A stretch of DNA of 64,000 bases, taken from NCBI GenBank assembly GCA_003162425.1, contig PMOK01000037.1, positions 32,668 through 96,667 of the forward strand. The letters run 5' to 3'. Source of the DNA: Bryobacterales bacterium (lineage in GTDB: Bacteria; Acidobacteriota; Terriglobia; Bryobacterales; Bryobacteraceae). The first letter of the stretch is position 1. The number at the start of each line of letters is the position of its first letter. The translations under genes were made by a program, and so were the position numbers. Below, piece by piece: positions 53,778 through 62,080 of the stretch. A model generated the notes under the pieces. The model searched no databases. It saw only the letters and a list, made by a program, of their open reading frames with translations, and was not told the origin of the DNA.

Positions 53778-54962
53778 TCCTTTGTACCTGATCCGCCAAA
53801 TCTTCTTCCCACCATCGTCCGAAACCAGAATGCTGCCATCCGGCAATTGCATGATCCCTACCGGTCTCCCCCACACTTCGCGCGATTCGGGCGAAATCAT
53901 CCAGCCCGTCAGAAACTCCTGTACCGGACCGCTCGGCTTGCCATCTTTGAACGGAATGAAGCCCACCTCGTAGCCCACGCGCTTCGAGCGATTCCAGGAT
54001 CCATGGAATGCCAGAAACGCCCCGCCTTGATACGCGGCAGGGAACTGCTTGCCGGTGTAAAAAAGGAAATCGAGCACCGCAACGTGTGACTGCAGCAGGA
54101 TGTCCCCGGCAATGGTCTTCGCCACTAAATCCGGCCGCTCGCCTTTATGGCGCGGTTCTTCGTGCGGCCCTGAATAGGCGTAGGGCCAGCCGTAGAAAGC
54201 GCCTTGCTGGATGTGCGTGAAAAAGTCGGGAACCAGATCGTCCCCCAGCGCATCGCGCTCCTGCACCGCGGCCCACAACGTGTCCGTGCCTGGATACCAA
54301 TGCAGCCCGATCGGGTTGCGCGTCCCCGACGCGAAAATCTCGTGGCCGCTGCCATCCGGATTGAAGCGATTGATCGCCGCGCGCATCTCGTCCTCACCGG
54401 TATTCACATTGGACCCCGAGCCAACTCCCACGTACAGCTTCTCGCCTTTCGAATCGAACAGCAGGCTGCGCGTCCAGTGCCCTTGCTTGAAATCCTTCAA
54501 GCCCGCGATCTGCTCGCCTGTTCCAGCCGTCAAATTCTTCGAATCATATTTATACCGCTTCACCGAAGTTGGCTCGCCCACATATAAATAGTCTTTCCAG
54601 ATCGCGAGACCGTAAGGCCGGTCCAGACCAGTTAGAATCGCTCTGCGCTCCGGATCCTTATAGCTTTTGTTCTTGTCCACCAGAACGTAAACCGTTCCGG
54701 CCGAGCTGTCGCTCACCAGGATTTCGCCGCCCGGCCCCGTGTACATGAAGCGCGGCGTGTTGAAGTCTGTCGCGTACTCCTCAATCTCGAATCCTCGCGG
54801 AACTTTGAGTTGCGCGTCACTAGGCCGCCCAACCACCTTTGGGAAATTATTGACCGTTGGAGTGGCATAAGGAGCCGGCAGCTTTGCCTCCTGCTGTTGC
54901 ACCTGGGCGAAAGCCGCTACCGCAGCGAAATAGGGAAGGGTGTATTTGAGCATGGCGTCCAT
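53775..54962 (-). CDS. PQQ-type soluble sugar/aldose dehydrogenase-like propeller
   Basis: 395 residues from the ATG at 54962 (or 54953), chosen because a signal peptide begins there ('MLKYTLPYFAAVAAFAQVQQ'). Six-bladed propeller of the glucose/sorbosone dehydrogenase family: 'PRGFEIEEYATDFNTPRFMYTGPGGEILVSDSSAGTVYVL', 'GLDRPYGLAIWKDYLYVGEPTSVKRYKY', 'GHWTRSLLFDSKGEKLYVGVGSGSN', 'RNPIGLHWYPGTDTLWAAVQERDALGDDLVPDF'. Relatives oxidise sugars with PQQ and pass electrons to cytochromes, consistent with the adjacent pentahaem cytochrome. No PQQ biosynthesis genes are in the window. Confidence 0.82.
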   Translation of the reverse strand: MDAMLKYTLPYFAAVAAFAQVQQQEAKLPAPYATPTVNNFPKVVGRPSDAQLKVPRGFEIEEYATDFNTPRFMYTGPGGEILVSDSSAGTVYVLVDKNKSYKDPERRAILTGLDRPYGLAIWKDYLYVGEPTSVKRYKYDSKNLTAGTGEQIAGLKDFKQGHWTRSLLFDSKGEKLYVGVGSGSNVNTGEDEMRAAINRFNPDGSGHEIFASGTRNPIGLHWYPGTDTLWAAVQERDALGDDLVPDFFTHIQQGAFYGWPYAYSGPHEEPRHKGERPDLVAKTIAGDILLQSHVAVLDFLFYTGKQFPAAYQGGAFLAFHGSWNRSKRVGYEVGFIPFKDGKPSGPVQEFLTGWMISPESREVWGRPVGIMQLPDGSILVSDDGGKKIWRIRYKG

Positions 54963-54980
54963 TTCAGTGTATAAAACATT

Positions 54981-55516
54981 ATGCGCGCCAAACTCCCGCT
55001 CGTTCTCCTTCTGCCCGGAATGCTCCTGCTGGCTCAGCCAGAACCCGGACAAGCGTAGGCAAGCAGTCACTGCCATCGGATCCATCTGGGTCAGATGAAA
55101 GCCAGAGAAGCCATCCCATCGCTCAAAACGGCTATGGACGACGCGGCGGGCGAAGTCGCGTTCGCCGCCGCCAAAGCGCTCTGGGATATGGGGGACCGAA
55201 GCGGGCGCGATCTGATTGAGGACGTCCTCACCGGCCAGCAGAGTACTTCAGAAAGCTCTGGCCGTGATGGGTTTCAACGAAGCATCTGGCGCTCTGCTGG
55301 GGCCTCGCCCAGGATTGCGATGCAGAATCCCTACGCCTGCTCGAATGGTCCGCAACCAGCGACAAGAGTTGGGCAGTGAAGGCCGCCTCAGCCAAAGCCC
55401 TCGGCCAGTGCGGCAATCCGGATGCGATTCCGACGCTCGATCAGAATCTAGCCGACTCAAACGCGGCCGTGAAGTCCATGTCCGCCGGCGCAATCATCAA
55501 ACTCGCCCGAAAATAG
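54981..55516 (+). pseudogene. Secreted HEAT-repeat protein gene, multiply frameshifted
   Basis: It begins with a signal peptide ('MRAKLPLVLLLPGMLLLAQPEPGQA') ended by a stop. HEAT/PBS-lyase-like repeats then appear in shifting frames: 'AREAIPSLKTAMDDAAGEVAFAAAKALWDMGDRSGRDLIEDVL', 'LQKALAVMGFNEASGALLG', and 'SWAVKAASAKALGQCGNPDAIPTLDQNLADSNAAVKSMSAGAIIKLARK'. At least three breaks are needed to join them. It is divergent from the dehydrogenase gene with only 18 bp between the starts. Confidence 0.65.
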
Positions 55517-55565
55517 ATGTGGCGCAGGCACTCTTGCCTGCAGCGTCGGCACTCATGCCGACGTG
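55517..55565. repeat. Double-hairpin repeat, copy B
   Basis: GCGCAGGCACTCTTGCCTGC followed by GTCGGCACTCATGCCGAC: two hairpins with loops around ACTC, the same design as 38869-38957. It lies between convergent genes and might terminate transcription. Confidence 0.55.
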
Positions 55566-55579
55566 TTCCTCCCGGAAAA

Positions 55580-57181
55580 CTACTGAATCTTCGCCACCCC
55601 TCCGTTCGATACAAACACGCTGAAGATGCCTGCATCCAGCCCCGGCGAGCCCGGTATGTCCGTGTAGCGGACCAGCGGAACTCCCGCGATCTGAATGCCG
55701 ACTCCGCGTTTTCCAACAGCCCCATAGCCATTCGGAGAAAGCAGGTTCAGAACTGCGGATGGAATCGTGAAGCTTCCAGTCGACGCATCGGCAGTGCATA
55801 GAATCTCGACGTAGGCGATTTCCGGCGCGACGGGTACGCCGCTGAACAGAAAGATGCTCACCGCCGAGAACCCCGAACTGCCAGTCCAGGTCAAGGTTAG
55901 ATCCTGCGAGAGATTGATACTGGCTGGGATGTTTGTAGGAACAACCGGGTCCGGTAACGTCAACGACCAGGTGAACGATCCCACGTCCGGTCCACCCGCG
56001 CCGTTTGTAACCGAGAAAGGTCCGGGTTCAATATACACAGCCGGTTCGGTGGAGAGCGTGGTGTCAAAAAGGCCTGTGGCAAGTGCGGAGATGGTCTTCG
56101 AACCGCCGGTCGAGTTAAGCATCAACTGGTCACCGGGATTCAGAAAGCTCTCCACAACAGGATCGATCGGATTCAGTGAGCTGGCGAAAGTCTCATAGGC
56201 CAGGCAACTGCCGATTGACCCGGCAGAACCACCTCCCCAGGATCGCACCAGGTTGCTCAGTGAATAGGTCGCGAAACCAGCTTCCAGCTTGTCGTTCTCG
56301 CCGGCCACCCGGTTCACGATGACGCCTCCCAAATTCAGCGAACCCTTCGTTATCGCTTTCTGCAGATTGTCCGCCGTTAGCGGACCGAACGTGTCGACGC
56401 AGGTGGCTTGCCCCGCCGGCGCGACAGCCATCGACGTGATGTTGCCGGTAACGCCCTTCACCATCACAGCCACCGATACCTTGCACCCGTTGATTCCGGC
56501 CGGGATCACGAAGTTGATTTGGTCCACTCCGGCAGAGCTGCCCCGTCCACCGTACACAACCGTCGCCGGCTGGTTGTTGACCAGCACCTGAACCCCGGTG
56601 TGCAAATCCGCCTGCTGGGGCGGCTCGGTTTCGTCGCCCGTGATTGCACCCAAGCCGGTGCCCCACAGAACCAGTTCCTCGCCCGGATGCGCCGGATGGA
56701 TGTACGTGATCGGATTGTTAGAGGCATCGGTAAAAACTCCGGGACCAGTGCCGTCCTCATTCAGCGCGAACGTTCCGAAGTTCGCGGCGAGAACCTGGAT
56801 CGCAATCGAGCTCTCCGCGCCTTGATAGGAGAGCGTCAGCGTTCCAGTTCCTATCGGTGTAGCGGATGGCAGAATCGCCGCCACCTGCGTATCCAGGCTG
56901 TAGATCATAATGCAATTCTCGGTGACGCCGTTCACGCGCACCTGAATTGTGGTTCCAGCCAGCCCTTGCGTGGTCGGCAAGGGATAACTGTCGGCGTGCT
57001 GAATGGTTATTGGGCCAAGCCCCGTTCCGGTAACCGTGAACAGCGCCCCTTGCGCGATCCCGGAATTGGTCTGGTGTGGAACAACCCAACTGGCTGCGTT
57101 ATAAACCCCAGCGACAGCCGGAGCAGCGCTCAGGCTAGCGCTAAAACTGCTAATAATAATAATGAAGCGAAGCAATCGCAT
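55580..57181 (-). CDS. TIGR03437-type secreted surface protein
   Basis: 533 residues from the ATG at 57181, which has AAGGAGAG upstream and starts a signal peptide ('MRLLRFIIIISSFSASLSAAPAV'). The N-terminal half has the Acidobacteria-typical pattern 'GVYNAASWVVPHQTNSGIAQGALFTVTGTGLGP', 'VTENCIMIYSLDTQVAAILPSATPIGTGTLTLSYQG', 'PAHPGEELVLWGTGLGAITGDE' and 'VVYGGRGSSAGVDQINFVIP'. These are two IPT/TIG-like repeats of TIGR03437. The C-terminal half ('GSLNLGGVIVNRVAGENDKLEAGFATYSLSNL..') is a beta-rich domain of unknown role. Probably a surface adhesin or matrix protein. Confidence 0.8.
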   Translation of the reverse strand: MRLLRFIIIISSFSASLSAAPAVAGVYNAASWVVPHQTNSGIAQGALFTVTGTGLGPITIQHADSYPLPTTQGLAGTTIQVRVNGVTENCIMIYSLDTQVAAILPSATPIGTGTLTLSYQGAESSIAIQVLAANFGTFALNEDGTGPGVFTDASNNPITYIHPAHPGEELVLWGTGLGAITGDETEPPQQADLHTGVQVLVNNQPATVVYGGRGSSAGVDQINFVIPAGINGCKVSVAVMVKGVTGNITSMAVAPAGQATCVDTFGPLTADNLQKAITKGSLNLGGVIVNRVAGENDKLEAGFATYSLSNLVRSWGGGSAGSIGSCLAYETFASSLNPIDPVVESFLNPGDQLMLNSTGGSKTISALATGLFDTTLSTEPAVYIEPGPFSVTNGAGGPDVGSFTWSLTLPDPVVPTNIPASINLSQDLTLTWTGSSGFSAVSIFLFSGVPVAPEIAYVEILCTADASTGSFTIPSAVLNLLSPNGYGAVGKRGVGIQIAGVPLVRYTDIPGSPGLDAGIFSVFVSNGGVAKIQ

Positions 57182-57194
57182 GATCTCTCCTTCT

Positions 57195-57239
57195 GTAGGG
57201 CAGGTTGTCAACCTGCGCGCCGATTGCCAATCGGCGCAC
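57195..57239. repeat. Hairpin repeat (REP-like), copy B
   Basis: GTAGGGCAGGTTGTCAACCTGC... followed by GCGCCGATTGCCAATCGGCGC. It shares a 29-mer with the element at 25632 but lacks its second half. It lies just upstream of the TIGR03437 gene start. Confidence 0.6.
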
Positions 57240-57344
57240 GTAGCAGGCGACCAAGCCCGCCACTAGCTCATCCACCAACATACGGCGTAGAAATATTAGA
57301 TTTTCCGTCGCAGAGGGCCGAAAAATGCGCCCCGCGGCCGAGAG

Positions 57345-57590
57345 TTAGAGCTCGTCGCCGGGAATCGGAGGGTTTCCCTTGCCAGCCCGCTTGAGAATTC
57401 GCTTCGCTTTGGGGATGTCGCCCCGCCCGGCGCGCTCGCGGAAGTACTGCTCCGTTCGCAGTGCAGACAACTTTTCCGCCACCGCGACGTTGATCAGTTG
57501 ATTCAGCGCTACGCCTTCGGATTCCGAGACTCTCCGAGCCTCCTCTAGCAGGGAGGGTTGAAGGCGAAGCGCTACGTTACTTCTTCTCAT
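57345..57590 (-). CDS. Ribbon-helix-helix type antitoxin
   Basis: 81 residues: 'NVALRLQPSLLEEARRVSESEGVALNQLINVAVAEKLSALRTEQYF', a typical RHH/HicB-C-like DNA-binding antitoxin, then a basic tail ending 'GNPPIPGDEL'. It overlaps the upstream PIN toxin gene by 14 nt. The toxin-first order is the reverse of standard vapBC but common for this PIN subgroup. Confidence 0.78.
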   Translation of the reverse strand: MRRSNVALRLQPSLLEEARRVSESEGVALNQLINVAVAEKLSALRTEQYFRERAGRGDIPKAKRILKRAGKGNPPIPGDEL

Positions 57591-58017
57591 GCGATTCTCT
57601 CCTGAATTCTCTCCAAAGCTCTCCTGGCCGGCTGGTGCGGATCCCGAACCTCTGCGCGGCGTAACCCAAGTGCTTCACATTGAAGGTAACCAGGCGATCC
57701 GCCCTGCCATTTACCGCGGTTTCCAACACCATTTCGTCGCTCGGGTCGTTCAGAGTTGGTCTCCAGTGGAACGCCAGCCGAACCGGCTCGACAACTGCCG
57801 CTAAAGCATCCAACACCGCGTCAACTTGCTCTATCGCCAGCCCCGCTGCCAATAAGTGTTCCGGCCGTTTTAGCACTGCCTCATACTCCAGCATGAGTGG
57901 GACCGAAAGTAGCATCGCAAACTCGCGGTCCAGGGCCGCCAATAGAAGCTGTCTTGAGGCCCCTTGGTCGCTGCGGAAAGCTGCGACCACCACATCAGTA
58001 TCGAGCACAATCCGCAC
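57577..58017 (-). CDS. PIN-domain toxin
   Basis: 146 residues from the GTG at 58017 ('VRIVLDTDVVVAAFRSDQGASRQLL'); the longer track ORF adds an unlikely leader. PIN acidic residues are visible: Asp in 'LDTDV', Glu in 'PLMLEYEAVL', Asp in 'NDPSDEMVLETAV' and 'VTFNVKHL' (Asn at the usual last Asp position). Predicted RNase of the PIN_3 type, neutralised by the RHH protein encoded by the overlapping downstream gene. Confidence 0.78.
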   Translation of the reverse strand: MRIVLDTDVVVAAFRSDQGASRQLLLAALDREFAMLLSVPLMLEYEAVLKRPEHLLAAGLAIEQVDAVLDALAAVVEPVRLAFHWRPTLNDPSDEMVLETAVNGRADRLVTFNVKHLGYAAQRFGIRTSRPGELWREFRRESHEKK

Positions 58018-58084
58018 CAAGCCGACCTGCAACCATGATATCGCGCGCAATATCGCCGGTCAATTCCTGGCTGATCACTGATCG

Positions 58085-58614
58085 TCACTTGCGGTTCCCA
58101 GAACGTCGCCGCCCCGCCGCCTGCTCGAGATACTTCTTTCGACCCTCGCGAATCGCCTTCCGGGCATCGCCCGGCCCGCCCCAGCCTAACGTCGCTGTTT
58201 TCCGTCCCTCTAGCTCCTTGTAGATGGTGAAGAAGTGCTCGATTTCCAGACGAACATGGGCGAAGATTCCGTCCATCGAGCGGACCTCATCATAACGGCT
58301 GATCGCTCTGGTCCTGGTCAATCATAATGAGAACGCCAATCGGTCGAACCTCGATCAAGCAGCCCGGAAAACTGGGCTCTTTCACCAAGCGCGAGGCAAT
58401 CCACCGCGTCACCGTCAGGCGCCACAGTCCCCGGAACGAAACCATAATCACCCGGATAATGTACGGAAGAGTATAGCGTTCGATCCAGCCGAAACAGACC
58501 CAGCTCCTTGTCATACTCGTACTTGTTGGTCGAGTTCTTCGGAATCTCGACAATCATCCGGACCAGTTCAGCCGAGCCCGGGCCAGGCTCAAGATCGTAT
58601 AGAGTATGTTTCAT
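58085..58614 (-). pseudogene. ppa: Inorganic pyrophosphatase gene with two frameshifts
   Basis: Three frames in order rebuild a soluble family I PPase: 'MIVEIPKNSTNKYEYDKELGLFRLDRTLYSSVHYPGDYGFVPGTVAPDGDAVDCLALGE' (active-site DGDxxD), then 'RLVKEPSFPGCLIEVRPIGVLIMIDQDQSDQ', then 'HVRLEIEHFFTIYKELEGRKTATLGWGGPGDARKAIREGRKKYLEQ'. Breaks lie near 58390 and 58320. Because PPase is usually essential, either another copy exists, the enzyme is lost, or the indels are sequencing errors. Confidence 0.8.
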
Positions 58615-58651
58615 CGCACGGTACTTGGATATCCTTAGTATGATCGAAGAT

Positions 58652-58933
58652 ATGGAACGCGAAGTCGTTCATCTCAGTTCGGTGGAAGCGATCCGCGATA
58701 TCGCCAGCATTTTGGACCGCGTGGAACAAGGCGCCGAGGTGATCGTCGAAAAGGACCAACGCCCCGTCGCGGTCATCCAACCCGTGCCACGTCCCGGCCG
58801 GCTATTGTCGGAGTGCATCGCTCAGGCCGAGGCGCACGGCTCCGGCGTCACCTTGGATGAAGACTTCGGCAAGGATCTGGAAGAGATCATTCAATGCCAT
58901 CGCGAGCCGCTGGACGCTTCGCGATGGGATTAA
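58652..58933 (+). CDS. Phd/YefM-family antitoxin
   Basis: 93 residues from the ATG at 58652 (ATG 58640 is also possible): 'VVHLSSVEAIRDIASILDRVEQGAEVIVEKDQRPVAVIQPV', the Phd/YefM fold, followed by a toxin-binding tail with 'LDEDFGKDLEEIIQCHREPLDASRWD'. It overlaps the PIN gene downstream by 10 nt. It presumably represses the operon and neutralises the PIN partner. Confidence 0.82.
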   Translation: MEREVVHLSSVEAIRDIASILDRVEQGAEVIVEKDQRPVAVIQPVPRPGRLLSECIAQAEAHGSGVTLDEDFGKDLEEIIQCHREPLDASRWD

Positions 58934-59337
58934 TTCTGGACTCGAGCGTTCTCATCACGGCGGAACGAAGTCGCCAGACAGTGGCGGAGTTGCTCAAGCA
59001 GGTGCTCGCCCGCGTGGGCGATCAGGAAACGGCGCTCTCCGCCATCGCGCTGGTCGAACTGGTCCATGGAATCCATCGAGCCAACACGCCACAAATACGC
59101 GCACGCCGCGAGGCCTTCATTCAGGAATTGCTGGCCGACGTTCCAGTCTATCCGTTCACGCAACGAATCGCTTTTCTTGCCGGTAGAACTGACGGCGAGC
59201 AGCAGAGCCATGGCGTGAAGATCCCGTTCCAGGATCTGCTGATCGGAGCGACCGCGCTGCATCTGAGATTTGCTGTAGTGACCGGAAATCCAGGGCACTT
59301 TCAGATGATTCCCAATCTCGAAGTGAAACAGCTCTAA
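58924..59337 (+). CDS. vapC: PIN-domain toxin (VapC-type)
   Basis: 137 residues from the ATG at 58924, which gives the canonical start 'MGLILDSSVLITAER'; the track start is 10 codons early. PIN residues: Asp in 'LDSSVL', Glu in 'LVELVHGIHRA', Asp in 'PFQDLLIGATAL' and 'VTGNPGHF'. Predicted Mg-dependent ribonuclease inhibited by the upstream Phd-type antitoxin. The module looks intact. Confidence 0.85.
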   Translation: MGLILDSSVLITAERSRQTVAELLKQVLARVGDQETALSAIALVELVHGIHRANTPQIRARREAFIQELLADVPVYPFTQRIAFLAGRTDGEQQSHGVKIPFQDLLIGATALHLRFAVVTGNPGHFQMIPNLEVKQL

Positions 59338-59462
59338 ATAGAATGGCGCTGATTCGTAGATTTGAAGTTCCCGCACAGTCGCCCGCTCGTCGCTGACCTT
59401 GCGCCGCGCACGGCGTTCGGGGCTGAAGTCGTATGATCGTAGATGAAGAGAAGCGAATCGCC

Positions 59463-59702
59463 ATGGCGGAATATAGCTACACTGTGTTGTTCGAGCCGGC
59501 CGAGGAAGGCGGCTTCGTCGTGACTTGTCCGGCGCTCCCAGGTCTGGTTACCGAGGGCGACACGCTGGAAGAAGCGCGTGCCATGGCCCAGGACGCGATT
59601 CTCGCCTACCTGGAGAGCCTGCGTAAGGACCATCCCCCCATTCCTTCGGATAGGATGCCCGTAAAAGAAGAAGTCCGCGTGCTATTGCCCGAATCGGCAT
59701 GA
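59463..59702 (+). CDS. hicB: HicB-family antitoxin
   Basis: 79 residues from the ATG at 59463: 'YSYTVLFEPAEEGGFVVTCPALPGLVTEGDTLEEARAMAQDAILAYLESL', the partially degraded RNase-H-like fold of HicB. It has no clear C-terminal DNA-binding domain. It overlaps the start of the broken hicA, so it is now an orphan antitoxin. Confidence 0.85.
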   Translation: MAEYSYTVLFEPAEEGGFVVTCPALPGLVTEGDTLEEARAMAQDAILAYLESLRKDHPPIPSDRMPVKEEVRVLLPESA

Positions 59703-59930
59703 GCCAGCGGGTTCCTGCCCTCAAACCCAAAGATGTTCTGCGGTTGCTCGAACGGGAGGCTTCGTAGTGCACCATGTCAGCGGCAGCCACTACGTCCTGA
59801 AGCACCCGCAAAAGAAACATCTGCGCGTCACGCTCCCTGGCACGGTTGGGACCTGAAGCGCGGCACCCTGGGTTCTATCATTCAACAGGCCGGCTACACC
59901 ACCAGTGAGTTCTTGGACTTGCTGAAGTGA
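59699..59930 (+). pseudogene. hicA: HicA toxin gene with two frameshifts
   Basis: Reading across frames gives 'ALKPKDVLRLLER', 'GGFVVHHVSGSHYVLKHPQKKHLRVTLP' and 'PWHGWDLKRGTLGSIIQQAGYTTSEFLDLLK'. This is a complete HicA dsRBD-like toxin including the catalytic His in 'SGSHYVL'. Single-base breaks near 59755 and 59840 inactivate it. The 59931-60190 gap that follows has no gene. Confidence 0.8.
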
Positions 59931-60200
59931 CAAAACAGGGAGGGCCCTCGATTTCCAGGCGGCAACAGATTCATGATCCGCCTGCGAGCGGCTGGCTTAG
60001 CTTGAAGTGACCCGCCTTCGCCAGTCCGACAATCATCCAGTCCGGGCTACCCTGACCCCGACTCCAGATCGTATAGAGTAGTCTTCCTGAGACAGTACTA
60101 CCAATAGTGGTGTACTAGCTAACCCCTAATCCCACCTACACTCCCGCAAAAAAGTCCTTGCTTATCTTATACTACTCGTGCCAAAATTCCCTTAGACCAA

Positions 60201-60230
60201 AAGTGGCTTAAAGTGTCCTAAAGTGCCGGA
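60201..60230 (+). promoter_or_regulatory. MraZ-box-like direct repeats
   Basis: Three 10-bp direct repeats AAGTGGCTTA / AAGTGTCCTA / AAGTGCCGGA. MraZ proteins bind three or more short GTG-containing repeats spaced 10 bp apart upstream of their own gene. The third repeat contains the GTG used as the mraZ start, and no ribosome site is visible. Binding would therefore block both transcription and initiation. Confidence 0.65.
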
Positions 60231-60711
60231 TCAGCCAAAACTCGCGCCTGTTGAGCCACCTCTCGGGGCATACTCTGCCCATGTGGACGAGAAGGGCAGA
60301 CTGAAAATGCCGGTCACTTTCAAGGAGTACCTCGAGAGCTTAGAAGACGGCAGGCTGTTCGTGACCACAACCGACAAGCGCATAGCTAAACTCTACCCGA
60401 TTTCGGTCTGGAAGGAAAATCTAAAACGTCTGGCGGAGCTCGCCTTGGAACATCCGCTCCTGGCCAAGTCGATGTCCATCACGGCCCGCCATTACGGCGA
60501 AGATGGCCGGCTGGATACCGGAGGGCGCGTCATGCTCCCCACCAACCTGCGACGGTTGTTGAACCTGGAGGGCCAGGAAGTGTGGATGGACGCAGCTCCC
60601 GAAGGCTGCATCAATATCTATTCGAAAGCCGAGTACGAAGCGCAATTGCGGAACGCGGAAGGTCTGCTCGAAGAAGCCAATGTGGCGGCAACGCGAAAGG
60701 GGTTTGTGTAG
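60223..60711 (+). CDS. mraZ: Transcriptional regulator MraZ
   Basis: 162 residues with two SpoVT/AbrB-like halves: 'GAYSAHVDEKGRLKMPVTFKEYL' and 'EDGRLDTGGRVMLPTNLRRLLNLEGQEVWMDAAPEGCINIYSKAEYEA'. Both retain the DxxGRL/GRVxLP cores. MraZ represses the dcw cluster. The GTG start gives about 14 residues before the first fold, and the C-terminal tail is of normal length. It is first in the order mraZ-rsmH-ftsL-ftsI. Confidence 0.9.
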   Translation: MPDQPKLAPVEPPLGAYSAHVDEKGRLKMPVTFKEYLESLEDGRLFVTTTDKRIAKLYPISVWKENLKRLAELALEHPLLAKSMSITARHYGEDGRLDTGGRVMLPTNLRRLLNLEGQEVWMDAAPEGCINIYSKAEYEAQLRNAEGLLEEANVAATRKGFV

Positions 60712-60720
60712 CGGCCATGT

Positions 60721-61581
60721 ATGCATGTCCCGGTCATGCTCGGCGAGTGTCTGGAGTATCTGGCAATTCGGCCGGACGGGATATTTTTGGACGCAACCGC
60801 GGGATTGGGCGGGCATTCGGGCGCCATCGCCGCGCAGTTGACCTCGGGATTTGTGATCGCGAACGATCGGGACGCGGAATCGCTCGCACTGGCGAAGAGC
60901 AACACGGTCGAGCATGCGGACCGGATTCGATATCACCACGGATCGTTCGCCGATCTGCGCGAAGCGTTAACGGCGAACGGCATCAAGCAGGTGGATGGCC
61001 TGCTTGCGGATCTCGGCGTCAGCCGCTATCAGCTTTTGGAACCCGAGCGCGGGTTTTCGCTGATGGCCGACGGTCCTTTGGACATGCGCATGGATCGCAG
61101 CCAGGGCCAGACGGCGGAAGAGCTTGTCAATTTTACGTCCGAGAAAGAATTGGCCGACTTGATTTATCAATTCGGCGAAGAAAGGAGGTCGCGGAAAATC
61201 GCAAGAGCAATCGTGCGGGCGCGGCCGATTTCGACTACCGGTCGACTAGCTCGTGTAGTCGAAGAGGCTGTGCCCCGGACGACCAGGCTCCATCCGGCCA
61301 CGCAAACGTTTATGGCGTTGCGCTTGGCCGTGAACAACGAACAGGGCGAACTGGACGGCTTGCTCGACGCCGCTCCGGATTTGGTGAAGACCGGCGGAAG
61401 GATTGTCATCGTTTCCTTCATGTCGCTCGAGGACAGAAAAGTGAAGCAGAGTTTTCAGGCTTTGGCCCGCGCCGGGAGAGCGACCATGCTCACTAAGCAC
61501 GTGGTCAGGCCAACACCCGAAGAGATAAGAGATAACCCCCCGTCACGGAGCGCGAAGCTCCGGGCCGTGGAAATGAGATAG
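60721..61581 (+). CDS. rsmH: 16S rRNA m4C1402 methyltransferase RsmH (MraW)
   Basis: 286 residues: 'HVPVMLGECLEYLAIRPDGIFLDATAGLGGHSGAIAAQL' (SAM motif I), 'DRDAESLALAK', 'VDGLLADLGVSRYQL..RGFSLMADGPLDMRMD', 'HPATQTFMALRLAVNNEQGELDGLL' and 'GRIVIVSFMSLEDRKVKQSF'. It lies 9 nt after mraZ. It methylates N4 of C1402 in 16S rRNA. It is slightly shorter than E. coli RsmH, with a compact C-terminus. Confidence 0.93.
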   Translation: MHVPVMLGECLEYLAIRPDGIFLDATAGLGGHSGAIAAQLTSGFVIANDRDAESLALAKSNTVEHADRIRYHHGSFADLREALTANGIKQVDGLLADLGVSRYQLLEPERGFSLMADGPLDMRMDRSQGQTAEELVNFTSEKELADLIYQFGEERRSRKIARAIVRARPISTTGRLARVVEEAVPRTTRLHPATQTFMALRLAVNNEQGELDGLLDAAPDLVKTGGRIVIVSFMSLEDRKVKQSFQALARAGRATMLTKHVVRPTPEEIRDNPPSRSAKLRAVEMR

Positions 61582-61593
61582 CAAAGACAAAAA

Positions 61594-62073
61594 ATGGCAA
61601 CCCTGGCAACCATCCTGGATCGATTCATGGCGGCGAAGAGCTTGGATCAAGCAGCGCCGCGAACCCGCGTGCTCGAACAAGAGGATCCCTTTGAGGTCCC
61701 GGCCTTCCCCAACGAGGACGTGTATTTCTATATCAAGCGAATTAACAATGCCCACGTATTGCGCGAAGCAGACCCGGCCGCGCGCCGCGCTTGCTGGAAG
61801 CTCATCGGCTCTTCGCTCACCATCGCCACGTTGGTGATCGGTCTCCTGCTTCCCGGACTCTACGGCCTGGTGGCGGGCTATCGTCTGGAGGCATTACGCC
61901 AGGAACAAAATCGCCTGATGCTCGATCGCGCCACGCTGGAATACCAGGAGTCGAAACTGCTCGATCCCGCGCGCCTGGAAGAACTGGCCAAGATGCAGCA
62001 GTTCGTAGACCCTGACTCGAGCAAGGTTGTTTATCTGGAAGGCAAGTCGGACAACGTAGTCGCGCAAAAATAA
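61594..62073 (+). CDS. ftsL: FtsL-like cell division protein
   Basis: 159 residues. A cytoplasmic N-terminus of about 70 residues precedes one TM ('LIGSSLTIATLVIGLLLPGLYGLVAGYRL') and a periplasmic coiled coil ('EALRQEQNRLMLDRATLEYQESKLLDPARLEELAKMQQFVDPDSSKVVYL'). Topology and position between rsmH and ftsI identify it as FtsL, a divisome scaffold pairing with FtsB/FtsQ. The N-terminus is longer than in E. coli (121 aa total). Confidence 0.8.
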   Translation: MATLATILDRFMAAKSLDQAAPRTRVLEQEDPFEVPAFPNEDVYFYIKRINNAHVLREADPAARRACWKLIGSSLTIATLVIGLLLPGLYGLVAGYRLEALRQEQNRLMLDRATLEYQESKLLDPARLEELAKMQQFVDPDSSKVVYLEGKSDNVVAQK

Positions 62074-62080
62074 ACTGGAT

